NCBI GenBank assembly: GCA_023213395.1
Contig: CM041465.1
Coordinates: 144,157,741 to 144,221,740 of the forward strand
Direction: 5' to 3'
DNA: 64,000 bases
Origin: Cycas panzhihuaensis
Lineage: Eukaryota; Cycadophyta
In this document: in pieces, positions 1 through 8,640 of the stretch
Numbering within the stretch: position 1 is the stretch's first letter
How the letters are laid out: each line of letters opens with the position of its first letter
Made by a program: the position numbers and the translations under genes
Notes under the pieces: model-generated
Seen by the model: the letters and a program-made list of their open reading frames with translations, nothing else
Databases searched by the model: none
Told to the model about the DNA's origin: nothing

Positions 1-299
1 AGAGCTTCCACTACGTCGACAAGAGAGGTTCCTACATACTCGTAAGAGGTAACTGGGACCTTGAACAAAGTAGGTTCCTCGGGATGCTCCTCATAAGAGT
101 CACCAACTTCGTGGCAAGTCTCAAGAGGAGCGGATCCTTCTATGGCATGGGTAGAGGGATGGACATCGAGCGAGAGATGGTCATTTGGGTAATAAAGGGG
201 TTCATCACCCTCTTGGGTGGACCCAGGAATAGAGGAAGGAAAAACATGGGTTTCTAAGGTTGAAGTGTGGTAGGCCCAATCAGAAGAGTATCGCTCCAT
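1..299 (-). CDS. Tat-lineage Gypsy element A, gag N-terminus (partial, open)
   Basis: Reading the minus strand from the ATG at 299-297 gives an open frame (starting MERYSSDWAYH) that runs off the left edge of the window without a stop, about 99 codons. It is the N-terminal, low-complexity part of the Gag polyprotein, which forms the cytoplasmic particle of the retrotransposon. It matches the corresponding part of element B (about 12265-12564) almost base for base, but B has lost one base at codon 3 and is out of frame there. The start was chosen because it is the first ATG of the open frame and lies about 240 bases after the primer site. Since this frame is intact, element A may be less decayed than B; most of it lies outside the window. 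Confidence 0.7.
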   Translation of the reverse strand, partial: MERYSSDWAYHTSTLETHVFPSSIPGSTQEGDEPLYYPNDHLSLDVHPSTHAIEGSAPLETCHEVGDSYEEHPEEPTLFKVPVTSYEYVGTSLVDVVEA

Positions 300-559
300 A
301 GTCAAATCAGAATCTGACAAAGGAAGAGGGCGATACTCGGGGTCTTCTAACAATGGAGGTAGACCGCGCAAGCGACAAGAAAAGCGTCGCACGCAAGATC
401 AACCAACAATGTTAGGGAAAGAGAGAGCGGTAAGGCACACGCATTGGGGGCTGCCCAACGTATAGATCGAAATAGGTATAAAAGGAACACAAGAAGGTAG
501 GGAAACCAACGGAAGGGAGCAGAAACTAGCTCCTTTACTGGCAGTCCCAGATGGTCGCC
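300..559 (-). other. Element A leader and primer-binding site
   Basis: Untranslated leader between the 5' LTR and gag of element A. The primer site is about 543-559; on the minus strand it begins GGGCGACCATCTGGGACTG, and the better copy in element B begins TGGTGACCATATTGGGGAC. This belongs to the non-iMet primer class seen in Tat-type elements; I do not assign the tRNA. No gene is seen in the leader. Confidence 0.6.
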
Positions 560-3129
560 CGAAGGCGTCTACGGGATAGCTACCTAACTAATAGGTGTGG
601 TGAGAGTAGGTGATAATATGATCGAAGGAGAGACCTATGAGGAAAGTAATTACCACGCAGAGCGCCTCGTGCACTAGAGCGCGATTTCGGGACCTGCAAT
701 GGAATATGGCTACTGAAAAGTGATCCCCCACCACTTCGAACAAAGGGTGAAGAGGCGTATGATTAGCCTGGGTTGACTTAGGGACAGGATCCTCCCACCC
801 TTGGATGGCCGGAAGGGGAAGGAGAAGATCCAAGAAAATAGATCAAGGGTGTGCCTAAACAACCTAATTGGGTACACAAGCAATACAGGAGGTAAGAAGC
901 TTGTGCGGCTAAGGAGAGGAGGAAAGGTGAAAAGAGCGGTTCCTATAGCCTTTCCTATGGGTAACAAAGATACATGTAATAAAACAAATAAAGCATAACC
1001 AAAAACAAGGTCAAATTTCCCTTTTATTTTCCAATGTGTTAATTACTAAGAAAAAGTTCAAAAGGAAAGAGTATGGTGGAATAAGGCGTGCACCTGGACC
1101 GAGGGCGTGCATGATGAAGGCCTTCTCGAGGGACACTAAACTACTCCACGCGGTGCGTCGGATGCGAAGCGTCGCGGTAGATTTAGAAGAGGGGCTCCCT
1201 TACCTTCCCCGAAAAAATACCAAATACGATGCCAAGGAAAGAAAGGAAGTAAATGCTAATAACTGAAGAAGTGTGAAAGTACGATGTACATGAGAGCACT
1301 TACCAGCAACAGAGCTAACGGACAATATCCTTCATGCTCTCCAAGTACCTACAAGCAACGGAAACCTCCCCCTTTCCAGAGGAAGGATACTAACATGCAA
1401 TACGAGATTCTAACAATATATGTCTATATGAAACAAATATGAATCTAACACACATATGTTAGTATCAACCCAACGATGAAAGTACGTAAAAGAGGGTAAC
1501 CAAAGCAAAGGTAAACGACCGGTAAGCCTCAAAGTGGCCCACCTCCTACAAATAACACCCTAACCTCCCCCCAAGAGCCACAAGGCAGTGAGGGCAAGGC
1601 CAAGAGAGATGGCTGGAAACGGCAACAAGGAGGCAAAGAGGAGCCAAAGAACACCTACGGCGAACCGGGATGCTATGAAGAGCAAACCGGGCTGCCGAGA
1701 AGAGAGTTGGACAAGGACTAGTGGTCGAGACTTATGTAAGTTGCCCAAACCTGAACCTAAGCCCTCAAACTAGCGTTGCAACGTGTGACAGTGCTGATTT
1801 CAGCGGCTAAGAGAGGGCCAACGAACCCTCGTTTGTGTGCCAAGGACAGCACGAGACTAGAGGGAGGATTTGGGGGGCTTAAAACCGCTTGAGGAGCATG
1901 GAAGGTGGTACGGAATCCACCCAGCTCCTTCCCAAAGCCTATGCCAACCCTCAACGCCGCTGCCTTGAGTAACAAACGCAGGTAAGAGGCACAATGACAG
2001 TGGTAACACAGCCCACTAAAAAGAAGAAAACCAAACTCACAAGGACAAGCAGGGAGCAAGCAAGATGGAACATCAATATCACAAGAAAAGCAATTCAAAT
2101 CAAGAAATACCTGAGTGGGAGAGGCAGGAGGCTTGCCTCAGCTAAGAGCTGGCGATGAGAGGCTGAGAAATCAGCCCAGGTCTGTGGTGTAGCAGGTTTG
2201 GGACCCTGTTAAGGGAGTTAGAAGGAGAACTCTTGCACTTGGAACCCTGAAGGCTGCCCGGGGTAAGAATCTACTGGAACCTCTCCAAGGGGCCCTATCC
2301 AAGATGCGTGAGGGGCTGGGAAGATGTCCTAGCCACACCGAAGGAGAGCGGGGCGCTTTAGGAGAGACGCAGGTCCTGTGATAGCAGTAGGGCAGCAGAG
2401 AAGAGCAGAGCACAGCATTGTTTCCTTTACGAGCAATCCAAAAGTGAGCCAAAAAAGTTCTCAAAAATGAGTAGATCATGCCTTAAGTACCTAACCCAAA
2501 CCCTAAAGCGAGCAATTAGGGCGCGGCTGGGAGAGAGTTAAGTCGCGAGCCACGTGACAGTTTCGCAATAAATACGAAATTGCCACAGTGGATTTTAAAA
2601 AATAAATTAGAACAGTCGTACCGCCGCAAACTCATGATCTGCGAATATTCTAAATCTGCATCGAAAATTCGCGCAGACGAACCTGTAGGCAAAAATAGGC
2701 CTGGCTAGCCAGCCTAGGCTAGGGGCAGATGACAAAAAGGGCCAATGGAGGGCTGAGACACCTACCCGGGGGCAAACAAGCCAACAAACAGGTCCAATAG
2801 AGCAAAAATAGGGCTCAAATAGTGTGGCAAGTCAACCAAAAGATGACGGGTCATCACACGGGCAGAGGTGGCGCAAACCTAGTGGATCTTGGAGCGAGGA
2901 GGGCAGATGCAGGAAGTGAAATGGCCACCAGGGTGCCACACTCATTGGGAGTGTGCCCTGCTTATAGTCATAGGCTAAAATAAATGTAGGCGAGGACAAA
3001 GTCCCCTCTGAGCCACACACACATGCATACGCAAGGCACACTCATCAAAAGAAAGCGATGATAATGCGAGAAACATACCTACACTTACAGGTCGGTGATT
3101 CCGTATCCATTCCTGGAAGCTGGGAAACA
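560..3129 (-). repeat. 2.57-kb LTR, 5' LTR of element A (perhaps also 3' LTR of element B)
   Basis: This block repeats 12825-15363 over its whole length with scattered substitutions and small indels. One indel is an 18-base segment at 1776-1793 absent from the other copy. Homology stops at 3129, where the minus strand begins TGTTTCCC, the same LTR terminus as at 15363. On the other side the LTR abuts the primer site and gag of element A, so it is the 5' LTR of A. Whether it also closes element B is doubtful, because no polypurine tract lies next to 3130. Small open frames within the LTR are not genes. Confidence 0.85.
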
Positions 3130-3440
3130 TCGCCTCGGCGGTGAGCCTCGTAGCTCGGGTGCGATGGCGAATGCTGGCAACACAACTATTAGTAGCACAT
3201 GTGTATATAGATATGTCAATCAAGATCATAACAGTAGGCAAGGGTGCCGGCGAGTGTCATGGCAGAACGCGTGGATACGAAAGCGGTAGTGGGGACAACA
3301 TAAGGGCTACCTATGAGCCACCTAGGGACCGACTGGAAACTGAGAAAGGTGAGGGGGCTGCCCCACCACAAAAGATGCAGAAGAGCATGCATAATCAAGT
3401 GAAAGAGCAAGCAAAGGGTAGGTACCATAGTTTTACCTCA
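3130..3440. other. Element B sequence between archaeal RNase H and the left LTR
   Basis: About 310 bases with no recognisable gene. The first bases after the LTR (TCGCCTCGGCGGTGAGCC) are not pyrimidine-rich, so the polypurine tract expected for a minus-strand 3' LTR is missing. A long plus-strand open frame from here into 4031 is only the complement of the RNase H frame. Confidence 0.5.
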
Positions 3441-4007
3441 TTAGTAACCAGGTTTCGGAGGTGCGAATGGATCGCAAAGCAAAGTGTGAGATGGCCACAG
3501 GGCTTGGGCAGGAGGGCCGACGAAGCCTCGTGGATGGCCAGTAAGGAGAGGAAGGCGGCGCTCAAGGATGAGGCAAACGAGACTATCTGCCTTAGCGTTG
3601 AGGACCCGAGGGATATGATGGATATCGACGGAAGAGAAGCGGGCCAGGAGAGATCTAGCAGCAGAAGCAAGAGTCCTCAAGTGAGGGCATCGCACCTGGT
3701 AAACCTGGGTGAGATGGGACACCATAACTTGAGAGTCGCAAAGCAAAACGATGGGTCTGTGATGGAAACGGAGGGCATTAGTAAGGGCTTCAATAACATC
3801 TGTATATTCGGCTTTGTTGTTAGCAGCCTCCAGGAGGAAGATCCCAGAGCAGAGGAGATCGTGTCCAGAAGGACTGCGGAGAATCCATGCAGCGACAGAA
3901 GGTCCAGGATTACCGCAGCTTCTACCGTCGGTAAAGATGTAGATGGACATGGGGTGACACAAAATCCAGACAGTCAATGGGCAATGAAAGTAACACTCGA
4001 AAGGCAA
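3441..4007 (-). CDS. Archaeal-type RNase H (second RNase H of the Tat element)
   Basis: A 188-residue frame with the four catalytic acidic residues of an archaeal-type RNase H: D in IFTDGRSCGNPG (about residue 26), E in NNKAEYTDVIEAL, D in CDSQVMVSHL and D in VLNAKADSL. RNase H removes the RNA strand of the DNA:RNA hybrid during reverse transcription. Tat-lineage elements are known to carry such an extra enzyme beside the normal RNase H. Here it lies at the 3' end, about 2.9 kb beyond the integrase remnant and separated from it by the antisense PMD gene, not between RNase H and integrase as in Ogre elements. The frame is free of stops through the domain although the rest of pol is decayed. 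The ATG may not be the original start; the domain proper begins near residue 20. Confidence 0.8.
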   Translation of the reverse strand: MPFECYFHCPLTVWILCHPMSIYIFTDGRSCGNPGPSVAAWILRSPSGHDLLCSGIFLLEAANNKAEYTDVIEALTNALRFHHRPIVLLCDSQVMVSHLTQVYQVRCPHLRTLASAARSLLARFSSVDIHHIPRVLNAKADSLVCLILERRLPLLTGHPRGFVGPPAQALWPSHTLLCDPFAPPKPGY

Positions 4008-4464
4008 GCAGAAAGTGGTCGTGAAGGGTAGGAGGGCCTAGCAATGAGGTTACCCAAGGCGAGAGCAAGCAATCCGATCACTGGCAGAGAGTGGTCAAAA
4101 GAAAAAGCCTCCTAGGGCGCCAAAAGGTCGCTTTAGGAAGCGAAACATGCCCCCAGGCGAGGGAGCATTCCCTTTAGGGACCCCAAGAGCGAGAAAGAGC
4201 CGTGGAAACAAGTCCAGGGCGACGAAACGAGCCAAACAAGTATAAACTCGGGTACGCACGGGAGTAGCGCGTAAAACAATACAGACTGGCCCTGGCAAAA
4301 GCGCGATAATGAGGCACCATAAATGCCCTTGCAAGGGAGGGAAGAAAGGGTGTCAATAGAGCACAATGGGTGACAGGGCCAGAAGGCAAAGGTGATCAGG
4401 GCAACAGGACGGTCCCAACGCACCGTCATGACTAAACGGAGGAAGTGCCCGTTGGGGCCCCCGC

Positions 4465-4474
4465 CTATATAAGG
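4465..4474 (+). promoter_or_regulatory. TATA box of a possible plus-strand promoter
   Basis: CTATATAAGG lies about 700 bases before the first ATG of the antisense PMD-like gene. The same ten bases occur in both LTR promoters of element G (35577-35586 and 41750-41759). The assignment to the PMD gene is inferred from strand and position only. Confidence 0.4.
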
Positions 4475-4900
4475 AAAACAACGGGAAAATGGATTCATTT
4501 TCACTGGCTCTCATACGAAACCAGAGCCATTCCCTTACGCAGTGGAGCACCGCCCAACTTTGGAGGCACACAGGGAGAGATCAGACCATCAGATCGAAGA
4601 GCGGAGAGAGACAGCGCGACTGACAAGACGACATGGCGATAGCAAGACCAGATCCAGTGAGTGGATATCACTAAACGCAGCCCATCTCGAAGTTCAAAGT
4701 TTATTGGTTTTCTACAGTTTTTGCATGGTTTTAGTACCCCTTATGGGCAACCGGATTCTGAATCAGACCCAAAAAGAGGCCGGGACCTGGGCATTAGGGA
4801 GCCTTGGTCCCGGTGGGCCCCACGGGGACCACCAGAAGAATTTTTTTTTATTTTTCGGGGCAGAAATCTCCCCTTTTGGGGGATCACCGTTCATACCGCA

Positions 4901-4928
4901 GTAATGATCGCGGTACCACGATCATTAC
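4901..4928. repeat. Inverted repeat centred on GGTACC
   Basis: Arms GTAATGATCG (4901-4910) and CGATCATTAC (4919-4928) are perfect complements around an 8-base centre that itself contains GGTACC (4912-4917). It lies about 230-260 bases before the PMD-like ATG. Confidence 0.8.
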
Positions 4929-4956
4929 CGCAGGACCTGATCACCACGGGACCCGT

Positions 4957-4986
4957 GCCAAACTTAGCGGTACCGCTAAGTTTGGC
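4957..4986. repeat. Perfect 30-base palindrome centred on GGTACC
   Basis: The half GCCAAACTTAGCGGT (4957-4971) is followed directly by its exact reverse complement (4972-4986). With one mismatch (4956/4987) the symmetry extends to 4953-4990. The centre GGTACC is the same as in the neighbouring palindrome 57 bases upstream. Confidence 0.85.
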
Positions 4987-5101
4987 GCGGTACGAAGGTA
5001 GAAAAGTAGAAAAACAGACACGAGGGCCAAAAGAGCCCCAAATCTCAGACAGAGAGAGATTTGAGAGAGGGAGGGATGGTAGTAACTGACGTGAAGCTGA
5101 C

Positions 5102-5683
5102 TTGAGTTGTTTTTTATGTGAACAGGCTGTCATCGCGGCAGATAACCGTAAGAACGTAGGTATGGCCATGTTGAGCTACACGGAGATGGCGACACAGGAG
5201 GACAGGGACATCCTACAGAGGTGTGGCCTATACAAGGCCCTCAAGACACCTCAGTATGCATTGGATCAGAGATTGTTGGTCAACATAGTGTCCCATTGGG
5301 ACAGGAGGAGACATGTGTTCCACCTACCACAGGTAGCTGATGTGACGGTCACGCCGAGAGATATCCGGTGGATACTGGGGGTTCCGGCGACAGGGAGGCC
5401 GGTGAGACTAGGGACGCTACCCAGCACTGAGGCTATGCACAGGGAGGCAGCCATGTTCTTCACAGGAGCTGACAGATGGGAGCGGAGGGGAGCTCCCCTC
5501 CAGACTGTACTGATGTCAGGGATTCCTCGAGTGAGGAAACTGGTTATCTTGGCGCCTGCCTGGATTTCCCAAGGTAACTATAGGGAGGTACCAGGCGGGT
5601 GGTTAGATGCAGTTCGCTGGTGCGAAGCCGGCGAGAGGATGGACTGGGTGACCCTGATAGCAGCGAACCTCGTCGCCCAGTGA
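5102..5683 (+). CDS. Plant-mobile-domain (PMD)-like protein, first exon, antisense to element B
   Basis: The plus-strand frame contains the start of a plant mobile domain: LLVNIVSHWDRRRHVFHLP followed by VTVTPRDIRWILGVPATGRP, the usual layout of a W-containing helix, the FHLP strand, and a DI..ILG.P segment. PMD proteins include the Arabidopsis MAIN/MAIL family and many transposon-borne copies; they act in gene silencing and genome stability, but the molecular activity is unsettled. The best starts are the ATGs at 5162 or 5186; a splice acceptor near 5126 lies just before. The frame ends at 5683 where CCCAGTGAGAC looks like a splice donor, with the next open stretch beginning about 5714. It is opposite to the retrotransposon coding strand. 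Antisense genes in the 3' region are known in related elements (Grande, Retand). The second half of the domain looks shortened. Confidence 0.6.
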   Translation: MSCFLCEQAVIAADNRKNVGMAMLSYTEMATQEDRDILQRCGLYKALKTPQYALDQRLLVNIVSHWDRRRHVFHLPQVADVTVTPRDIRWILGVPATGRPVRLGTLPSTEAMHREAAMFFTGADRWERRGAPLQTVLMSGIPRVRKLVILAPAWISQGNYREVPGGWLDAVRWCEAGERMDWVTLIAANLVAQ

Positions 5684-5713
5684 GACACTATTAGGACGTC
5701 CAGTAGAGGTGGA

Positions 5714-6373
5714 TTGTCATATAGCACACTGTTGCAGTGTTGGTTCTTCGATCACTTCGTGGCAGTGGCACCAGCGGGGGGACCACATCCCATCACAGAG
5801 CAGGCCCCGATGGTCCATAGGTGGCAGACTCGACTGAGGGGGATAGAGGACAGGGCCCATATTCGACGGTCAGTGGAGGCTACGTCACTAGACCTCCTCA
5901 CTCTACCAGACTACATAGTAGAGCCCTATAGGACAGCGAGGTGGGATAGTGACGACGAGGCAGGCGGAGCAGGAGTGCCCGTAGGCGACGACAGCGGGGA
6001 TGACGGAGATGATAGAGATGATGAGGTTGATGGGGCCAGCCCGTCACGACCTGCAGGGGAGGCAGGTCCCTCAGGGACATCAGGAGATGCAGAGGGTCTA
6101 TCCGGGGCTGCCGGAGGAGAGGCAGGCATGTCAGGAGCGCAGGACGAGAGTAGGGGACCCGTGACCAAGGCCCGCAGGCTGCAGATCGTGATGGGATCCG
6201 AAGGGACAAGAGCTGGGCCCACCCCTGCGAGGAGGGAGGCCCAGGCAGAGGAGGTGCTAGAGGACGAGGCACCCGCGGCTGGCAGAGAGCCAGGAGAGGA
6301 GGATGCCACACTGCAGGAGCCGTGCCACGCAGTGAGACCTAACCCTTTCCAGAGTCGTTTAGCATCCAGATAG
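5714..6373 (+). CDS. PMD-like protein, second exon with acidic tail
   Basis: The frame opens with STLLQCWFFDHFVA, then TLPDYIVEPYRTARWDSDD, followed by a long Gly/Ala/Asp/Glu-rich low-complexity tail (about residues 75-200). Linkage to the preceding frame is inferred from the donor-like sequence at 5674 and an acceptor near 5738; the implied intron of about 60 bases would be very short. The WFFDHF segment fits the end of a PMD domain. The tail encodes nothing recognisable and its complement is a spurious 232-residue frame. Confidence 0.5.
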   Translation: MSYSTLLQCWFFDHFVAVAPAGGPHPITEQAPMVHRWQTRLRGIEDRAHIRRSVEATSLDLLTLPDYIVEPYRTARWDSDDEAGGAGVPVGDDSGDDGDDRDDEVDGASPSRPAGEAGPSGTSGDAEGLSGAAGGEAGMSGAQDESRGPVTKARRLQIVMGSEGTRAGPTPARREAQAEEVLEDEAPAAGREPGEEDATLQEPCHAVRPNPFQSRLASR

Positions 6374-6429
6374 ATATTTGGTTTGGTTTGATCATGGTAT
6401 ATGGTGAGATATAAACTGACACATTGCAT

Positions 6430-6897
6430 ATTATATTGGTAGGTGTAGCGGAGATCCAGAGATTGATAGAGGCTGTGGTGAGGGAGATGTTCCCTTAGGT
6501 ATATGTAGAGGGGCAACCGCCCATCTAGGCAGGAGATGAGCCTAGAGCAGCAGGTGCCCACGCAAAGGCATTCGCCCCATCGGCGAGGGTGAAGGATATA
6601 TGGGCTGCTGAGTCCTAAGAGCACGTGACATCCCAGGGACGACTGTAGTAGGAGTGGGATGATGCGAGACGCGAGAGGGATGAGCTACGCAGATGTGCAG
6701 GCTCTGAGGTATAGGCGGAGCAGAGATGCCGAGAGCAGGACCCAGCTGGCAGTGATCATAAAGCGTCTCAGGGTAACAAAGGAAGCACTCCGAGGAGAGA
6801 GGGATCGTATTTAGGCCCGATACGATCAGCTGGTAGCACAGATGGTATCGAGGTCGATCCGGAGCAGGACGCAATGGGATGCAGGGCCTCAGAAGGC
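6430..6897 (+). pseudogene. PMD-like gene, decayed coiled-coil C-terminus
   Basis: After an acceptor-like TTGGTAG (about 6436-6442) the plus strand reads AEIQRLIEAVVREMFP and, after stops, charged helical segments such as WDDARRERDELRR, TQLAVIIKRLRVTKEAL and RYDQLVAQMVSRS. Such a Glu/Arg-rich coiled coil is a common C-terminal part of transposon-borne PMD genes. At least four stops interrupt it. It ends at the broken edge of the integrase fragment near 6.87-6.90 kb. Confidence 0.45.
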
Positions 6898-7060
6898 ACA
6901 TGGAAAATGTTGGCGTGTTCCTGACATCGCCGACATTTCAGAGCAAAGGCGTGAGCATCCTTAAAGAGGGACGGCCAGAAATAGCCCATGTGGAGGATCC
7001 TCTGAGCCATAGACTGGCCCCCAAAGTGACCTCCACAAATGTCGTGGTGGCATTCGCAAA
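6873..7060 (-). pseudogene. Integrase zinc-finger fragment of element B
   Basis: In a frame shifted relative to RT-RNase H, the minus strand reads HHDICGGHFGGQ followed by HMGYFWPSLFKDA and KCRRCQEHANI, a typical Gypsy integrase HHCC zinc-binding domain. It continues to SEALHPI and then homology to integrase ends. The catalytic D,D,E core that should follow is absent anywhere in the element. The break coincides with the end of the antisense PMD gene, so the core was lost or replaced when that segment arrived. The frameshift from the upstream RT-RNase H frame lies near 7.06 kb. Confidence 0.75.
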
Positions 7061-8640
7061 ATACAGTCGGCCCGCCTGGCCAAGAGTGACGCAATGAGGA
7101 GGATCCCATCGAAGGACCTCTTGTACAATACCTCATCCACGAGGAGGTATTGCCTAGCAGAAGTCTGGATACGAGATCTAACTTTACTACTAGCGCCAGG
7201 GCAGTATTGCTGCTGTGTAAGATACCGCACTATGTCACCATACCACTCATCGTCGACAAGTGGATGGGGAGAGGCTCCCTGAATCGTCAAGATAGACTCA
7301 TCGGGGAGGGAGTCGTCAACGGGAGCACCAAAGGAGTTAGGGATAAAGGCGTCCGCGAGTTGCTCGGCCACTATCATTTCCTTCTTTGATTTCCGGTTAA
7401 CAATATGGAGGTCGAATTCTTGGAGTAGGATGGCCCAATGACTAGCCCTACCCGTCAAATCCAAACGAGTTAGCAAGTATCGCAAGGGATCAGATTGAAC
7501 GATCACCTTGGTGGTGTTGCCGAGCAAGTAGTGTCTGAACTTCTTGGTCGCATGGACCAAGGAGAGGCACTCCTTCTCAGCGAGGGAATAGTTAAGCTCA
7601 GCAGCCACGAGAGTGCGACTGATGAAATATATAGCTCTCTTGGTTCCTGAGTCATCCTCCTGAGCTAGCATAGCGCCCAAGGATTCGTCAGTCACCGAGG
7701 TGTATCGGATGAAGGGCCTATCGAATCGAGGAGACGCCAACGTAGGAGCGGAAGCTAGGGCTTCCTTAAGTCCTTCGAAGGCCTTTTGGGTCTTGTCAAA
7801 CCAGGCAAAAGAAGCTCCCTTCTTTAATAGGTTCATGAGGGGTTTAGCGCTCACAGTGAAATTGGCTAAGAAGCGCCTAAGAAAACCAAGCCTCCCTAGA
7901 AACGACTTAATCTGTCGTTGAGTTCTAGGTGGCGGCGTGTCAAGGATCGCCCTGACCTTGTCAGGGTCAACCTGAATTCCTTGTTTGGATACAAGGAAAC
8001 CAAGGAGTTTACCCGAGGTAACGGCAAACACACACTTGAGTGGATTTAGACTGATGTGATACTTGCGGCATCGTGAAAAGATGGCACGTAAGTTAGAAGG
8101 GTGATGGGCCCTGACACGGGAGAGACCCATCATATCGTCCATGAAGACCTCCAATGTGTTATTAATGAGGTCATGAAAAATGAAATGCATGGCTCTTTGG
8201 TAAGTAGCACCTACATTTTTAAGGCCAAAGGGCATCGCCTTGTAGGCGAAAGTACCCCAAGGAGTAGTGAAGGCCGTCTTATGGCGATCTTCGGGAGAAA
8301 TCTGAATCTGGTTATAGCCAGAGAAGCCGTCCATTAGGGACATCACTTCAAATCCGGTGGTGCGATCAATGATTTGATCGAGGAAGGGTAACGGGAAATT
8401 ATCCTTGGGACAAGCATTATGGATGTCACAAAAATCGACACATATACGGATTGCCCTGTTCTTTTTAGTAATGGGGACAATGTTAGAGACCCACTTAGGG
8501 TAGTCAATGGAAGTGATAAGTCCAACGTCCAGAAGCTTCTCAACCTCCATTTTGACAGCGGCAGAGAGCTTCAGGTGAAGGAGATGTCGCTCGGTGCACA
8601 GTATGCGCAAGGAATGGTGGTGAGGTTATGAGTGATGATG
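7061..8640 (-). pseudogene. Reverse transcriptase and RNase H of element B
   Basis: A 549-residue frame (8610-6961) is open through both domains. RT runs from about residue 20 to 165: EVEKLLDVGLITSIDYPKW, RICVDFCDIHNACPKD, MDGFSGYNQI, MPFGLKNVGATYQR, and the catalytic box as FMDD (residues 156-159) where YVDD or FMDD is normal. The connection and RNase H follow (about 265-425), with YTSVTDESLGAML, LAEKECLSLV and VQSDPLRYLL carrying the first three acidic catalytic residues. After about residue 500 the frame leaves the homologous track because of a frameshift. RT copies the element RNA into DNA in the particle. The frame is well kept but cannot yield a working pol without integrase. Confidence 0.85.

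Larger units (their letters stand above)
4008..5101. other. Non-coding stretch upstream of the antisense gene
   Basis: No gene recognised on either strand. It holds a TATA box on the plus strand (4465-4474) and two palindromes (4901-4928 and 4957-4986), all upstream of the plus-strand PMD-like gene, so it is probably that gene's promoter and 5' leader. A good 3' splice acceptor (pyrimidine run then AG, ending near 5126) suggests an upstream non-coding exon. Confidence 0.45.

Noticed and set aside
3141-4031. 296-codon plus-strand open frame
   Set aside because: It is the exact complement of the archaeal-type RNase H frame, which has clear motifs; the plus-strand translation has none.
5926-6624. 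232-codon minus-strand frame rich in Ser/Pro
   Set aside because: Shadow of the GC-rich acidic tail of the PMD-like gene; low complexity and no domain.
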